From the NCBI RefSeq assembly GCF_001654495.1, contig NZ_CP015849.1, positions 434,001 through 498,000 on the forward strand: a DNA stretch of 64,000 nucleotides, read 5' to 3'. This DNA is from Streptomyces sp. SAT1. Its GTDB lineage: Bacteria > Actinomycetota > Actinomycetes > Streptomycetales > Streptomycetaceae. Shown here one piece after another: positions 7,693 through 16,873 of this stretch; positions within the stretch are counted from its first letter, which is position 1; each line of letters begins with the position of its first letter. The notes beneath the pieces were generated by a model. It worked only from the letters and a program-made list of their open reading frames with translations. It was not told where the DNA came from and ran no database searches. Both the position numbers and the translations under genes were made by a program.

Positions 7693-9011
7693 CGGTGCTC
7701 CGCGTCCGTGACGAGTCGGCCCGCGCCAAGTGGGCCGTCGCGGCACTGTTCTGTTTCCTCGGCTTCCAGTACGCCACCTGGACGAGCCGGCTGCCCGCCC
7801 TCAAGAGCCGGCTCGACCTGTCCGAACAGGAGCTGGGCCTGCTGCTGATGGCCTGCGGGGTGGGCGCGGCGGTGTCCTTCCCGCTGGTCTCGTACCTCAT
7901 GCGGCGGCTCGGCTCACGGCGGCTGTCGCTGGTGTCCGGGCTGTGCCTGGCGGTACTGCTCGCGGCCCTGTCGAAGGCGCCGGACTACCCGGTGGCACTG
8001 GTGATCATCTGCGCCGACGGGGTGGCCGTCGGCGCCCTGAACGTGGCCATGAACGCCCAGGGCGCCGCGCTGGAGAAGCGGTTCCGGCGCACGGTGATGT
8101 CCCAGTTGCACGCGACCTTCAGCGCGGGTCTGCTGGGCGCCGCGCTGCTGGCCTCCGGGGTGAACCTGCTGACCTCGGCCGTCACGGCGCACTTCGCCGT
8201 GGCGTTCGTCCTGCTGCTGGTGCTGCTGGCCTGCGCGCGGCGCGGCCTGCTCGACGAGCCCGAACCGGCCGCGGGGACGGCGCCCCAGGAGGCGGGTGCG
8301 GCCGAGGGCGCGGACGCGGCGGCGGACGCTCCCGCCGGGCGGCGCCGCAAGAGGCTGAGCCTGCCCGGACGCGCGACCCTGTGGATGGGCTGCGCGATGG
8401 TGTTCGGCACCATCACCGAGGGCGCCATGAACGACTGGTCCGCGCTCTACATGAAGGACATCGCCAAGGCGTCGGCGACCGTGGCGCCGTTGGGCATCGC
8501 CGTCGTCTCGGTCATGATGCTGCTGGCCCGTGTCTTCGCCGACCGCTGGCGCACCCGCTGGGGCGACGGCCGCGTGGTCGTCTGCGGGAGCGCCGTCGCG
8601 GGAGTCGGACTGGCCCTGGCGCTGCTGGCCGGCGGTGTCGTGCCGACCCTGCTCGGGTTCGCCTGCGTGGGCCTGGGCGCCGCCGCCGTCACCCCGTGCG
8701 TGTACGTGGCCGCCGCCGCGGGCGGTTCGGACGCGCTCGCGCTGGTGGCGGCCATGGGCACCACCGGTCTGCTGATCGGGCCCGCCCTGATCGGCTTCAT
8801 CGCGGGCTGGGGCGGCCTGGTGGTCGGCATGTCCGCCGTGGCGGTCTCGGCGCTGATCGTCTCCCTCGCGGGCACCCGGATCAGCTGGAGCACCCACGCC
8901 CCGGCCGCCCCGGCGGCTGCTCCGGACGACCGGGCGGCCGGGGACCACCCGGTGGCCGGGGAGCCGCGGGCGGCCGAGGACCGGCCGGTCGCCGAGGGCC
9001 TCACTCCCTGA
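7689..9011 (+). CDS. MFS transporter (YbjJ/FucP-like)
   Basis: A 440-residue integral membrane protein with about 12 helices and a long charged central loop (residues about 190-225, Ala/Glu/Arg-rich). N-terminal helices contain FLGFQYATWTSRLPALKSRL, as in the YbjJ group of the major facilitator superfamily. The hydrophilic C-terminal tail (about 400-440) is Ala/Pro/Asp-rich. It is the last gene of the dioxygenase-decarboxylase cassette and is joined to the GNAT by ATGA, so export of the product is likely, although uptake of a precursor cannot be excluded. Its 3' end overlaps the convergent beta-galactosidase gene by 11 bp. Confidence 0.83.
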   Translation: MTVLRVRDESARAKWAVAALFCFLGFQYATWTSRLPALKSRLDLSEQELGLLLMACGVGAAVSFPLVSYLMRRLGSRRLSLVSGLCLAVLLAALSKAPDYPVALVIICADGVAVGALNVAMNAQGAALEKRFRRTVMSQLHATFSAGLLGAALLASGVNLLTSAVTAHFAVAFVLLLVLLACARRGLLDEPEPAAGTAPQEAGAAEGADAAADAPAGRRRKRLSLPGRATLWMGCAMVFGTITEGAMNDWSALYMKDIAKASATVAPLGIAVVSVMMLLARVFADRWRTRWGDGRVVVCGSAVAGVGLALALLAGGVVPTLLGFACVGLGAAAVTPCVYVAAAAGGSDALALVAAMGTTGLLIGPALIGFIAGWGGLVVGMSAVAVSALIVSLAGTRISWSTHAPAAPAAAPDDRAAGDHPVAGEPRAAEDRPVAEGLTP

Positions 9012-12000
9012 GTGTCGTCGCGGTCGGCCGGCGGGACGCGCCGGTCGCACCGCGGACACCGCTCAGCGGACGCAGCCGGTAGGTGTAGCGGTAGTCGCGG
9101 TCGGCGAGGAGCTTGTACTCGTCGTGGGTGTGCGCGCCCCAGCTGTTGTCGCCGCCCACGCCCATCTGGCGGTGGTTCAGCCGCAGGACGACCTCCTCGC
9201 GCGCGGTGAGCTGGTAGTCGTGGCGCGCGCCGAGCGACAGGTCCTCCGGGGTGAAGTGCGAGGCGTTGAACTCCAGCAGCGGTTCGCCGGAGGCGAGCAG
9301 GCCGTTGCCGTCGCCGTCGGTCAGCGCGACCCAGCGCACATCGGTCTTGTTGCCGTTCTCCTGCGGGCGGATGTACGGGGTCCACTGGCCGGACACGGTC
9401 CCGGAGTACAGCCCGACGTCCGTGCCGTCGTTGCGGTCCCAGTGGTTCTCCTCCGGGCCGCGCCCGTAGTAGTGGAGGTGCTCCAGGCGGCCGGGCAGGA
9501 GCAGCAGTGTGCCGACCTCCGGCAGGTAGGGCAGGCTCGCCGCGCCCGGGTGCAGGGTGTTGTCCACCTTGATCTCGGCGTTGCCGAACACGGTGTACGT
9601 GGTGGTGTAGGCCGAGGCGACGGTGGTGGGCAGGGTGCCGGTGACCGCGATCTCCACGGCCCGCTCGCCCAGGGCCCGTACGGCGACGCCGGTCACCGTG
9701 CGGCGGGCGCCGGCGTCGCGCCAGGTCTGGTTGCGGGTGTGCTGGCCGTTGCCGCGGTCGTTGTCGGTGGGGGCCCGCCAGAAGTTGGGTACGGGTCCCG
9801 AGGTGATCAGGCCGCGGCCGTGGGCCTCGTAGGAGGTGATGACGCCGGTGCTCCGGTCGACGGTCACCGAGAAGTCCCGGCCGGTGACGGTGATCGCGCG
9901 CCCGTCGTCCCGGTGGCGCAGGGCCGGGACGCTCTCCAGCGGCCGCGGGGTGACGGCCGGGCTGCCCGCGTCGACGGGGAGCTGTGCCCTGGCCACCTCG
10001 AACCCGGCGTCCGCCCACGGGGTGGACTCCCTTGTGGTGAAGGAGAGTTCGAGGAAGTACTCGGTGCCCGGGGCGGGTGCGGCGGGCAGGGCGAGGGGCA
10101 CGGTGATGTCCTTGCGGGACAGCGGCGCCACATCGAGCTGCGCGCGGGTCAGTCTGCCGCGGCGCACCGCCTTCCCGTCCGCCACCAGGGTCCAACCGGC
10201 GTCGAATTCCCGGAGGTTGGTGAACAGGTACTCGTTGGTGAGAGTGAGCGCCCCGGAGGAGAGTGCCCCGGAGGTGAGCGCCCCGGTGCCCGCGGCCGGG
10301 CTCACGCCGATCGCCTGGTAGATCCGTTTGACCTCGGCCGCCTTGCCGGTGTGGCCGCGGTCGGCGGTGACGATCCCGTCGGCCTGGAAGTTCCCGTCGT
10401 TCGGGTTGTCGCCCCAGTCGCCGCCGTAGGCGAGGAACGTCCGCTCCCCGGACCGCTCGCGTCGCACCCCGGCGGTGGCGGCGTCGAACCAGAACCGTAC
10501 GCCCTCGTCGCCCGGTGTGCGCGCGTCGGAGGCGAGTTCGGCCGCGCTCAGGGCGCGGGCGTACACCCGGGCCCGGCGGATGGTGCCGCTGAACGCACGG
10601 GTCGGGTTGTCCACGTCCCCGCCGAGCGCGAGCGGCGCCGTGTTGGAGCCGGGCCGCACGGTGGTGGCCCGGGTGGCGCGGGCCGCGCCGTCGACGTACA
10701 GGGTGAGGGTGCCGGCCCGGTCGTCGAAGACACCGGCGACGTGGTGCTCGGTCCCGGTCCAGCCGGCCGGCGGTTCCCAGCTCGCGGTGATCCACTGCCC
10801 GGCGGCGTGGATGAAGAACTCCAGCCGGGAGTCGGTCTGTTTCAGTGCGTACTGGGTGTCGCCCTTGGCGATCAGCGGCTGGTGGTAGCCGGTCACGCGC
10901 GGGGTGATCCACGCCTCCAGGGTGAGGGAGCCGGTGAGGTCGAGGCGGTCGTCGCGGCCGAAGACGGTGGTGCCGCAGACGCCCTCGCCGCGGGTGAAGC
11001 CCGCGTGGGCCGGCAGCACCTCGCCGGTGAGCGCGGCCGGTCCCGTCTCGGTGAGCGAAGTGCGTTCGGGGGTGGGCCAGTTCAGGCCCTGGTCGACGAA
11101 GTCCCAGATCCAGCCGCCCTGGAGCACGTCGTGGCGACGGACGATGTCCCAGTACTTCTTGAAGTTGCCGTTCGAGTTCCCCATCGCGTGGCAGTACTCG
11201 ATCATGACGTACGGCCGGGTGTCGCCCGTGTCCCTGGCGCGTTCCTCGATCCGGGCGGGGCTCTCGTACATGGCGGAGCGGATGTCGCTGATCCCCGGCC
11301 GGTCGTCGCCCTCGTACTGGATGACCCGGGTGGTGTCGTAGGAGCGGATCCAGTCGTGCATGGCGACGAAGGTGCTGCCGCCGCCCGCCTCGTTGCCCAG
11401 GGACCAGATGACGACGCAGGCGTGGTTCTTGTCGCGGTGCACCATGTTCTGCGCGCGGGCGACACAGGCGCGGGTCCAGTCGGGGTGGTCGCCGGGGAAG
11501 CGGTCGCGGATGCCGTGTGTCTCCAGGTTGGTCTCGTCCACCAGGTACAGCCCGTACTCGTCGGCCAGTTCGAGCCAGTGCGGGTTGTTGGGGTAGTGCG
11601 AGGTGCGGACGCTGTTCATGTTCAGCCGCTTGATGGTCCGGATGTCCTCGGCCATGTCCGCGCGGGTCAGTGCCGTGCCCCGGTCGGGGTGCATCTCGTG
11701 GCGGTTGGTGCCGCGCAGCGAGACGGGCTTGCCGTTGATGCGCATCAGCCCGTCCCGCAGGGCGAACTCGCGCAGGCCCACCCGGTGCGAGAGGGTCTCG
11801 GTCACCTTGCCCGCCGGGTCGCGCAGCCGCAGCACGGCGGTGTACAGCTCGGGGTGCTCGGCCGACCACAGCCGGGGCGCGGGGACGGCCCGGGAGCCGT
11901 GCACCGTCACGTCCTGCCCGGCGGGCACGGAGCCGAGGTCCGCGCTCTGCTCCAGCGGGCGCGGCCAGACGGCGTGTCCGCGCGGGTCGTACAGCTGGGT

Positions 12001-12948
12001 CTCCACGGTGTACCGGCCCTCGCGCGCGCCGCCGTAGGCCCGTACGCTCGCGGTCACCGCCAGGTCGGCGGCGGTGTACCCGTCGCGCAGCGGGGTCTCC
12101 AGCCTGAAGTCGCGCAGATGCACGTCGGGCGTGGAGTACAGATAGACCGAGCGGAAGATGCCGCTCACCCGGATCATGTCCTGGTCCTCCAGCCAGTCGC
12201 CGTCCGAGTAGCGGTACACCTCGACGGCGATCTGGTTGGTGCCCGGCTCCAGGTACGGCGTGATGTCGTACTCGGCGGGGGTGTACGAGTCCTCGTGGTA
12301 GCCCGCCAGCTTGCCGTTGATCCACACGTAGTGCGCGGACTTGACTCCTTCGAAGTGCAGGAACGTCCGCCGTCCCGCCCAGTCGCGCGGCACGGTGAAG
12401 GTGCGCCGGTAGCGGCCCACGGGGTTGTGGCGGGTGGGCGCGGCGGGCGGCTGCGGCTCCTCGCCCAGGCCGTTGGCTCCCCAGTAGGGGTAGGTGATGT
12501 TGACGTAGATCGGGACGTCGTGGCCGTGCGTCTGCCACACCGAGGGGACGGGGAGGGTGTCCCAGGAGGAGTCGTCCAGGTCGGTGCGGTAGAAGGTGTC
12601 GTCGCCCTGGTCGGGGCGGGCGGACCAGGAGAAGCGCCAGGTCCCGTCGAGGCTCTGCCGGTACGGGGAGCGGGTGCGGTCGGCCTTGAGCGCCTGGTCC
12701 GTGCCGGCGTAGGGCATGAGCGTGGTGTGCGGGGGCTCGGTCCCGAGCCGGAAGACGTCGATGTGGCCGTTCCACTCCGCGCCGGTGGCCGTCGGCCCGT
12801 CGCCGGTGGCCGCGGACGCCGGGCCCGGGAGCGCGGGCACGGCGAGGGCTCCGAGGACCGCGGCTCCCGCTCCGATCAGACGGCGGCGGCTGACGGCCGG
12901 CCGGGCGGGACCGTGCGCGGCGGGCGGGTGCGGGTGCTGCATGACCAT
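9001..12948 (-). CDS. Exported LacZ-type GH2 beta-galactosidase with inserted LamG domain
   Basis: A 1315-residue protein. A twin-arginine signal (SRRRLIGAGAAVLGALAVPAL, about 20-47) marks Tat export. GH2 sugar-binding and sandwich domains (about 90-380) lead into the TIM barrel, with acid/base Glu520 in WSLGNEAG and nucleophile Glu584 in MIEYCHAMGNS, as in E. coli LacZ. A concanavalin/LamG-like domain (about 655-815) is inserted after the WIWDFVDQGL strand. The barrel then resumes (YGGDWGDNPNDGNF) and the LacZ small-chain domain ends the protein. GAGGAAGG precedes ATG 12948; ATG 12942 is an equally good start. Being secreted, it probably cuts beta-galactosides in plant polysaccharides rather than imported lactose. 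Confidence 0.9.
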   Translation of the reverse strand: MVMQHPHPPAAHGPARPAVSRRRLIGAGAAVLGALAVPALPGPASAATGDGPTATGAEWNGHIDVFRLGTEPPHTTLMPYAGTDQALKADRTRSPYRQSLDGTWRFSWSARPDQGDDTFYRTDLDDSSWDTLPVPSVWQTHGHDVPIYVNITYPYWGANGLGEEPQPPAAPTRHNPVGRYRRTFTVPRDWAGRRTFLHFEGVKSAHYVWINGKLAGYHEDSYTPAEYDITPYLEPGTNQIAVEVYRYSDGDWLEDQDMIRVSGIFRSVYLYSTPDVHLRDFRLETPLRDGYTAADLAVTASVRAYGGAREGRYTVETQLYDPRGHAVWPRPLEQSADLGSVPAGQDVTVHGSRAVPAPRLWSAEHPELYTAVLRLRDPAGKVTETLSHRVGLREFALRDGLMRINGKPVSLRGTNRHEMHPDRGTALTRADMAEDIRTIKRLNMNSVRTSHYPNNPHWLELADEYGLYLVDETNLETHGIRDRFPGDHPDWTRACVARAQNMVHRDKNHACVVIWSLGNEAGGGSTFVAMHDWIRSYDTTRVIQYEGDDRPGISDIRSAMYESPARIEERARDTGDTRPYVMIEYCHAMGNSNGNFKKYWDIVRRHDVLQGGWIWDFVDQGLNWPTPERTSLTETGPAALTGEVLPAHAGFTRGEGVCGTTVFGRDDRLDLTGSLTLEAWITPRVTGYHQPLIAKGDTQYALKQTDSRLEFFIHAAGQWITASWEPPAGWTGTEHHVAGVFDDRAGTLTLYVDGAARATRATTVRPGSNTAPLALGGDVDNPTRAFSGTIRRARVYARALSAAELASDARTPGDEGVRFWFDAATAGVRRERSGERTFLAYGGDWGDNPNDGNFQADGIVTADRGHTGKAAEVKRIYQAIGVSPAAGTGALTSGALSSGALTLTNEYLFTNLREFDAGWTLVADGKAVRRGRLTRAQLDVAPLSRKDITVPLALPAAPAPGTEYFLELSFTTRESTPWADAGFEVARAQLPVDAGSPAVTPRPLESVPALRHRDDGRAITVTGRDFSVTVDRSTGVITSYEAHGRGLITSGPVPNFWRAPTDNDRGNGQHTRNQTWRDAGARRTVTGVAVRALGERAVEIAVTGTLPTTVASAYTTTYTVFGNAEIKVDNTLHPGAASLPYLPEVGTLLLLPGRLEHLHYYGRGPEENHWDRNDGTDVGLYSGTVSGQWTPYIRPQENGNKTDVRWVALTDGDGNGLLASGEPLLEFNASHFTPEDLSLGARHDYQLTAREEVVLRLNHRQMGVGGDNSWGAHTHDEYKLLADRDYRYTYRLRPLSGVRGATGASRRPTATTLRE

Positions 12949-13266
12949 GGCCTTCCTCGATGCTGGACAGTGCGCCGCCGTGGGGAGCGGAGCGCCGGCA
13001 ACTGTCCGATGCTGTTGGTAAACCGAACACGAGCTTTCGTCGGTCGCCGGGTCGGCGACAGGAGCGATGTCGGTGTGTCGAACGGAAGTTGACGCCGGTG
13101 CAGATCGCTGACGCTGGTGGCAGAGGGGGCTGTGGAACCAGGCACACCCTAGGACCCGGACGCAACCGAGGCAATGATGCTGTCGGACTGTGTTCGTTCT
13201 TGGTGAACGGCCGGGAGCGTACCGGTCCACCTGACCACCGCGTCCGAATGATGAGACGGCGTTGCC
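12949..13266. other. Divergent intergenic region between GH2 gene and BASS transporter
   Basis: No gene is visible. The region must hold the promoters of the leftward GH2 gene and the rightward transporter. It is locally richer in A/T around 13010-13050 and 13180-13215, but I could not assign confident -35/-10 pairs. Confidence 0.4.
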
Positions 13267-13293
13267 GCATATTGATACATGGTATTTACATGC
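13267..13293. promoter_or_regulatory. Imperfect inverted repeat at the start of the BASS transporter gene
   Basis: GCATATTGATAC, spacer ATG, GTATTTACATGC: 9 of 12 positions are symmetric, in an AT-rich patch that stands out from its surroundings. It reaches the first possible start codon (13290), so a repressor here would block initiation. The cognate regulator is unknown. TTATGC just after it resembles a half-site of the MarR palindrome at 16894. Confidence 0.35.
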
Positions 13294-14306
13294 ATCTTAT
13301 GCGCAGCCCAGACACCCCGACCGCCCCCACCGGTACCCCCACGCCTCCGGCCGGGACCTCCCCCGCCGACCGCGCCGCCCGCCGGGCCGTCACCGTCTTC
13401 CCCGTCCTCGTCATCGCCGCGGGCGCCGCCGGTCTCGCCTTCCCCGGCGCCTTCGCCGGATACGGCACCGACGTGCCCTATCTGCTCGGCGTGATCATGT
13501 TCTGCATGGGGCTCACCATGTCCCTGGAGGACTTCAAGGGCGTGGCGCGCCGGCCGTGGGTGGTGCTGCTCGGTCTGGCCGCCCACTACGTGATCATGCC
13601 GGGACTCGGCTGGCTGATCGCGCACCTGCTGCACCTGTCGCCCGCGCTCGCCGCCGGTGTCATCCTCGTCGGCTGCGCGCCCAGCGGCACCGCCTCCAAC
13701 GTGGTCACCTACCTGGCCCGCGGCGACGTGGCCCTGTCGGTCTCCGTGGCGACCGTCTCCACCGTGCTGGCCCCGTTGCTGACCCCGCCGCTCACCCTGC
13801 TGCTCGCGGGCCAGTACCTGCCCGTCGACGCGGGCTCGATGGTGACCGACATCCTCAAGACGGTGCTGCTGCCCGTGCTCGGCGGTGTGGTGGTGCGCCT
13901 GGTCGCCGGGCGGTACATCGGCCGGGTGCTCGGCGCCATGCCGTGGCTGTCCTCGCTGGCCATCGCCGCGATCGTCGCGGTGGTCGTCGCGGGCAGCGCG
14001 CACGCCCTGAGGTCCGCCGCCCTCACCGTCCTGCTGGCGGTCGTGCTGCACAACGGCTGCGGGCTCGCCCTCGGCTACGGCTGCGGCAGGCTCACCCGGC
14101 TCGGCCGGCCCGCCTCCCGCGCGATGGCCTTCGAGGTCGGCATGCAGAACTCCGGCCTCGCCGCCTCGCTCGCCACCGCCCACTTCAGCCCGCTGGCCGC
14201 CCTGCCCGCCGCCGTCTTCTCCGTCTGGCACAACATCTCCGGCGCGCTGGTCGCCGCCTGGATGGCGCGCCGCACACCCGGTGCCGCGGGCGCCGCCGAA
14301 GGGTGA
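13290..14306 (+). CDS. Bile acid:sodium symporter (BASS) family transporter
   Basis: A 338-residue membrane protein with about ten helices. SBF/BASS hallmarks are GVIMFCMGLTMSLEDF (residues about 65-80), GCAPSGTASNVVTYLARGD (about 129-147) and FEVGMQNSGLAASLA near 280. The last two are the crossing-helix motifs that bind sodium and substrate. Bacterial members move organic anions such as pantoate, pyruvate-like acids or sulfonates as well as bile acids, so the substrate is open. Two starts, ATG 13290 and ATG 13299, are in frame and neither has a ribosome site, so leaderless translation is possible. Convergent with the TPR gene 16 bp away. Confidence 0.85.
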   Translation: MHLMRSPDTPTAPTGTPTPPAGTSPADRAARRAVTVFPVLVIAAGAAGLAFPGAFAGYGTDVPYLLGVIMFCMGLTMSLEDFKGVARRPWVVLLGLAAHYVIMPGLGWLIAHLLHLSPALAAGVILVGCAPSGTASNVVTYLARGDVALSVSVATVSTVLAPLLTPPLTLLLAGQYLPVDAGSMVTDILKTVLLPVLGGVVVRLVAGRYIGRVLGAMPWLSSLAIAAIVAVVVAGSAHALRSAALTVLLAVVLHNGCGLALGYGCGRLTRLGRPASRAMAFEVGMQNSGLAASLATAHFSPLAALPAAVFSVWHNISGALVAAWMARRTPGAAGAAEG

Positions 14307-14321
14307 GCCCCGGCGCGGAGC

Positions 14322-15434
14322 TCAGCCCGTCTTCCGGTCGAACCAGAGCGTCACGAAGGTGGGCAGCAGGCCCGCCCAGAACAGGAACTCGGGCACGGTG
14401 CGCTCCGTCCACGGCACCTGGGTGAGCAGCAGGGCGCAGACCATCGCCCAGGCGGCCTGGCCCAGGACGATCCGCGGCCACGGACGGCGGCGGACCAGCG
14501 AGACCAGATTGATCCGCACGCCCGCGCGCAGCCTGCGGTAGCGCAGCAGCGCGCCCACGCCCCAGATCACCGCCATCGGAACGAGGTCCCACAGCCGCTG
14601 CCCCGGCGAGAGGGGCAGCGCGCGGGAGGTGTCCGAGGAGAACAGCCCGACACCGGCGCCGGCGAGCGCCACACAGAGCAGGGCGAGCCAGCGGGTCCCG
14701 CGCAGCAGGCGGTAGGAGGCGTGGTCCAGGCCCTGCCGCAGGGCGGCGGAGCCGGGGGTGACGGCGAGCGCGTCCGCGTACAGGGCGGCCGCCTCGGCGG
14801 CCCTGACACCGGCCGCGCTCGCCACCTTGCGGGTGCGCCTGGCCAGCGCCTCCGGGTGCTGCGGGTCGAGCCGCAGGATCGCCCGGTCCAGCGCGTCGGC
14901 GGCGGCCGCGTCGCCCGACAGCCGGGCGATCAGCTGGGCGACCTCATGGGCGTACACCTCCTCCGGACCCAGCCGCAGCGCCTCGCGCGCGAGGGCGGCC
15001 GGCTCCGCGGCCAGTTCGGTCAGGTCCCGCGCCTCCAGCTGTCCGCCCCTGGCCTGGCCGCGGCGGACCAGCCGGGCCCGGAAGACGAGGTCGGCGAGCC
15101 GGGCGTACGGGTACCAGTGGTGCGGGGCGAGGCGCACCGCCGCGCGCAGCGCCTCCTCGGCCTCCTCGAAGCGGCCGTCGACGTGCCGCAGCACGGTGCC
15201 GCGCAGGATCAGCGCGTCGACGTACTGCGGGTCGGCGCCGAGCGCCTCGTCGCAGGCGTCGAGGGCTTCGCGGTGCCGCTGGAGGGCGTGCCGGGCGCGG
15301 CCGAGCAGCAGCCAGGCGCGGGCGTCGTCGGGGTACTCGGCGAGATGGCCGCCCAGCAGGGCCGCGGCCTCCTCGTACCGCCCGAGGCCCAGGAGCCCGT
15401 CGGCCCGGCCGACCGCCGGGTGTGCGGTGGTCAC
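14322..15434 (-). CDS. TPR-repeat membrane protein, partner of the AAA+ ATPase
   Basis: A 370-residue protein. Residues 1-245 consist of TPR-like helix pairs (GRYEEAAALLGGHLAEYPDD, EALDACDEALGADPQYVDALI, FEEAEEALRAAVRLAPHH). Residues about 248-360 carry three or four membrane helices with basic loops, so the repeats face the cytoplasm. GTG 15434 follows GGAGGGG. The gene lies 28 bp after the AAA+ ATPase gene on the same strand, so the two form an operon. The TPR face may bring substrates or the ATPase to the membrane. No characterised homologue was recognised. Confidence 0.72.
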   Translation of the reverse strand: MTTAHPAVGRADGLLGLGRYEEAAALLGGHLAEYPDDARAWLLLGRARHALQRHREALDACDEALGADPQYVDALILRGTVLRHVDGRFEEAEEALRAAVRLAPHHWYPYARLADLVFRARLVRRGQARGGQLEARDLTELAAEPAALAREALRLGPEEVYAHEVAQLIARLSGDAAAADALDRAILRLDPQHPEALARRTRKVASAAGVRAAEAAALYADALAVTPGSAALRQGLDHASYRLLRGTRWLALLCVALAGAGVGLFSSDTSRALPLSPGQRLWDLVPMAVIWGVGALLRYRRLRAGVRINLVSLVRRRPWPRIVLGQAAWAMVCALLLTQVPWTERTVPEFLFWAGLLPTFVTLWFDRKTG

Positions 15435-15462
15435 GGCCGGTCCGCTCCCCTCCGGACGGCGG

Positions 15463-16797
15463 TCACAGCTTCCGCTTCTTCTTCAGATAGGCGACCAGGT
15501 CGTCGTACATGCCGCCCTCGTTGGCGAACATCGCCACGTTGCGGGCCGAGGCGAACCAGGGGCCGGTGGAGGGCACCACGTCCTGGGCCGCGGCCAGCAG
15601 GTCCTTCGTGCCGATCATCCGGACGGTGCCGGTGCGCGCGGAGTCGAGCAGGGCGCGCTCGGCGGCGGCCTCGCACACATGGGCGAGGTCGGCCCCGGAG
15701 AAGCCGTCGGTGGCCTTGGCCAGGCGGCCCAGGTCGATGTTCTCGACGGGTCGTTCGCGCAGGTGGTAGCGGAGGACCGCCTCGCGCGCCGGGGCGTCGG
15801 GCGGCAGGACGAGCAGGGTGCGGTCCAGGCGTCCGGGGCGGCGCAGGGCGAGGTCCACGTCCCAGGGGACGTTGGTCGCGGCGAGCACGAACACCCCTTC
15901 GTTGGCCGCCGAGTCGATGCCGTCCAGCTCGGTGAGCAACTGGTTGACGGTGTTGCGCATGCCGCTGTGCGCGGTGCGGCTGCGCTTGGCACCGAGCGCG
16001 TCCAGTTCGTCGAGGAAGACCACGCAGGGCGCCTGGCGGCGGGCCGTTTCGAAGATCTCGTGCATGTTGCGCTCGGAGTTGCCGACCCACATGTCCAGGA
16101 CGTCGTTGACGGACACGGACAGGAAGCCCGCGCCGAGTTCACCGGCGACCGCGCGGGCGATGAACGTCTTGCCGCAGCCGGGCGGCCCGTACAGCAGCAG
16201 TCCGCCGCGCAGGCTCTTGCCGTAGAGCCTGCGCAGTCCGGGGTTGCGCATGGGCGCGAGGAAGGCCGCCTCCAGCCGGTCCTTGACCTCCCGCATCCCG
16301 CCGACGTCGGCGAGGCGCACGGTGCCGGGCGCGTCCACGTCCCAGGCGCCGGCGCCGCCCGGGTCGTCCTGCCCGTCGGCGGCCGACGGGGTCTCGGCGA
16401 AGCGCGGCGGCACGATGTCGCCGACCTGCTCCTCGGCCGCCCGCCAGTCGAAGCCCTCCGGAGCGGGCGGCCGGGGCTCCTGCGGCGCGGCGGACTCCTG
16501 CGCGGGCGCGGACGGGAGCCCGGCCGGGGTCGGCGACTCGGAGGCGGCCGGCGGCTCGGAGGTGGGCGCGGGCGCGGACGCGGGCTGCTGCGGCATGCCC
16601 ATGGCGCGCGCCATCAGCTCCCGGGCCTGGGCGTCGCCGGGCGCGTGCTGGAGGGCCACGGCGACCTCGGCGACCGCCGCGTCGCACCGGCCCGCGCCGA
16701 GGAGCAGTTCGGCCAGGTGCAGGCGCAGGGGTACGTCCGCGGGTGCCGCCGCGACGGCCGATCGCAGGCTCTGGATCAAGGGAGAGTCTTCCGCCAT
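15463..16797 (-). CDS. AAA+ ATPase with N-terminal TPR-like region
   Basis: A 444-residue protein. Residues 1-70 look TPR-like (HLAELLLGAGRCDAAVAEVAVALQHAP). A Pro/Ala/Ser-rich linker runs to about 110. One classical AAA domain follows: Walker A GPPGCGKTF, Walker B VVFLDELD, sensor 1 AATN, arginine fingers in RRPGRLDR. The lid contains GFSGADLAHVCEAAAERAL. The sequence is closest in style to p97/FtsH-type unfoldase modules, but there is no protease domain. It ends in a basic KKKRKL tail. The downstream TPR membrane protein is its likely partner. A remodelling role is inferred; the target is unknown. Confidence 0.82.
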   Translation of the reverse strand: MAEDSPLIQSLRSAVAAAPADVPLRLHLAELLLGAGRCDAAVAEVAVALQHAPGDAQARELMARAMGMPQQPASAPAPTSEPPAASESPTPAGLPSAPAQESAAPQEPRPPAPEGFDWRAAEEQVGDIVPPRFAETPSAADGQDDPGGAGAWDVDAPGTVRLADVGGMREVKDRLEAAFLAPMRNPGLRRLYGKSLRGGLLLYGPPGCGKTFIARAVAGELGAGFLSVSVNDVLDMWVGNSERNMHEIFETARRQAPCVVFLDELDALGAKRSRTAHSGMRNTVNQLLTELDGIDSAANEGVFVLAATNVPWDVDLALRRPGRLDRTLLVLPPDAPAREAVLRYHLRERPVENIDLGRLAKATDGFSGADLAHVCEAAAERALLDSARTGTVRMIGTKDLLAAAQDVVPSTGPWFASARNVAMFANEGGMYDDLVAYLKKKRKL

Positions 16798-16873
16798 GGC
16801 GTCCAGCCTACGGAGGCCGTGATCACCGCCCGCGCCCCGCCCCCGGGTCCGCTCCCGGCCCGCCCCGCGAATT

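Noticed and set aside
9124..13092. Long open frame of 1322 codons on the + strand
   Set aside because: It is antisense to the GH2 gene. High-GC codon bias leaves such mirror frames open, and its translation has no domain or normal composition.
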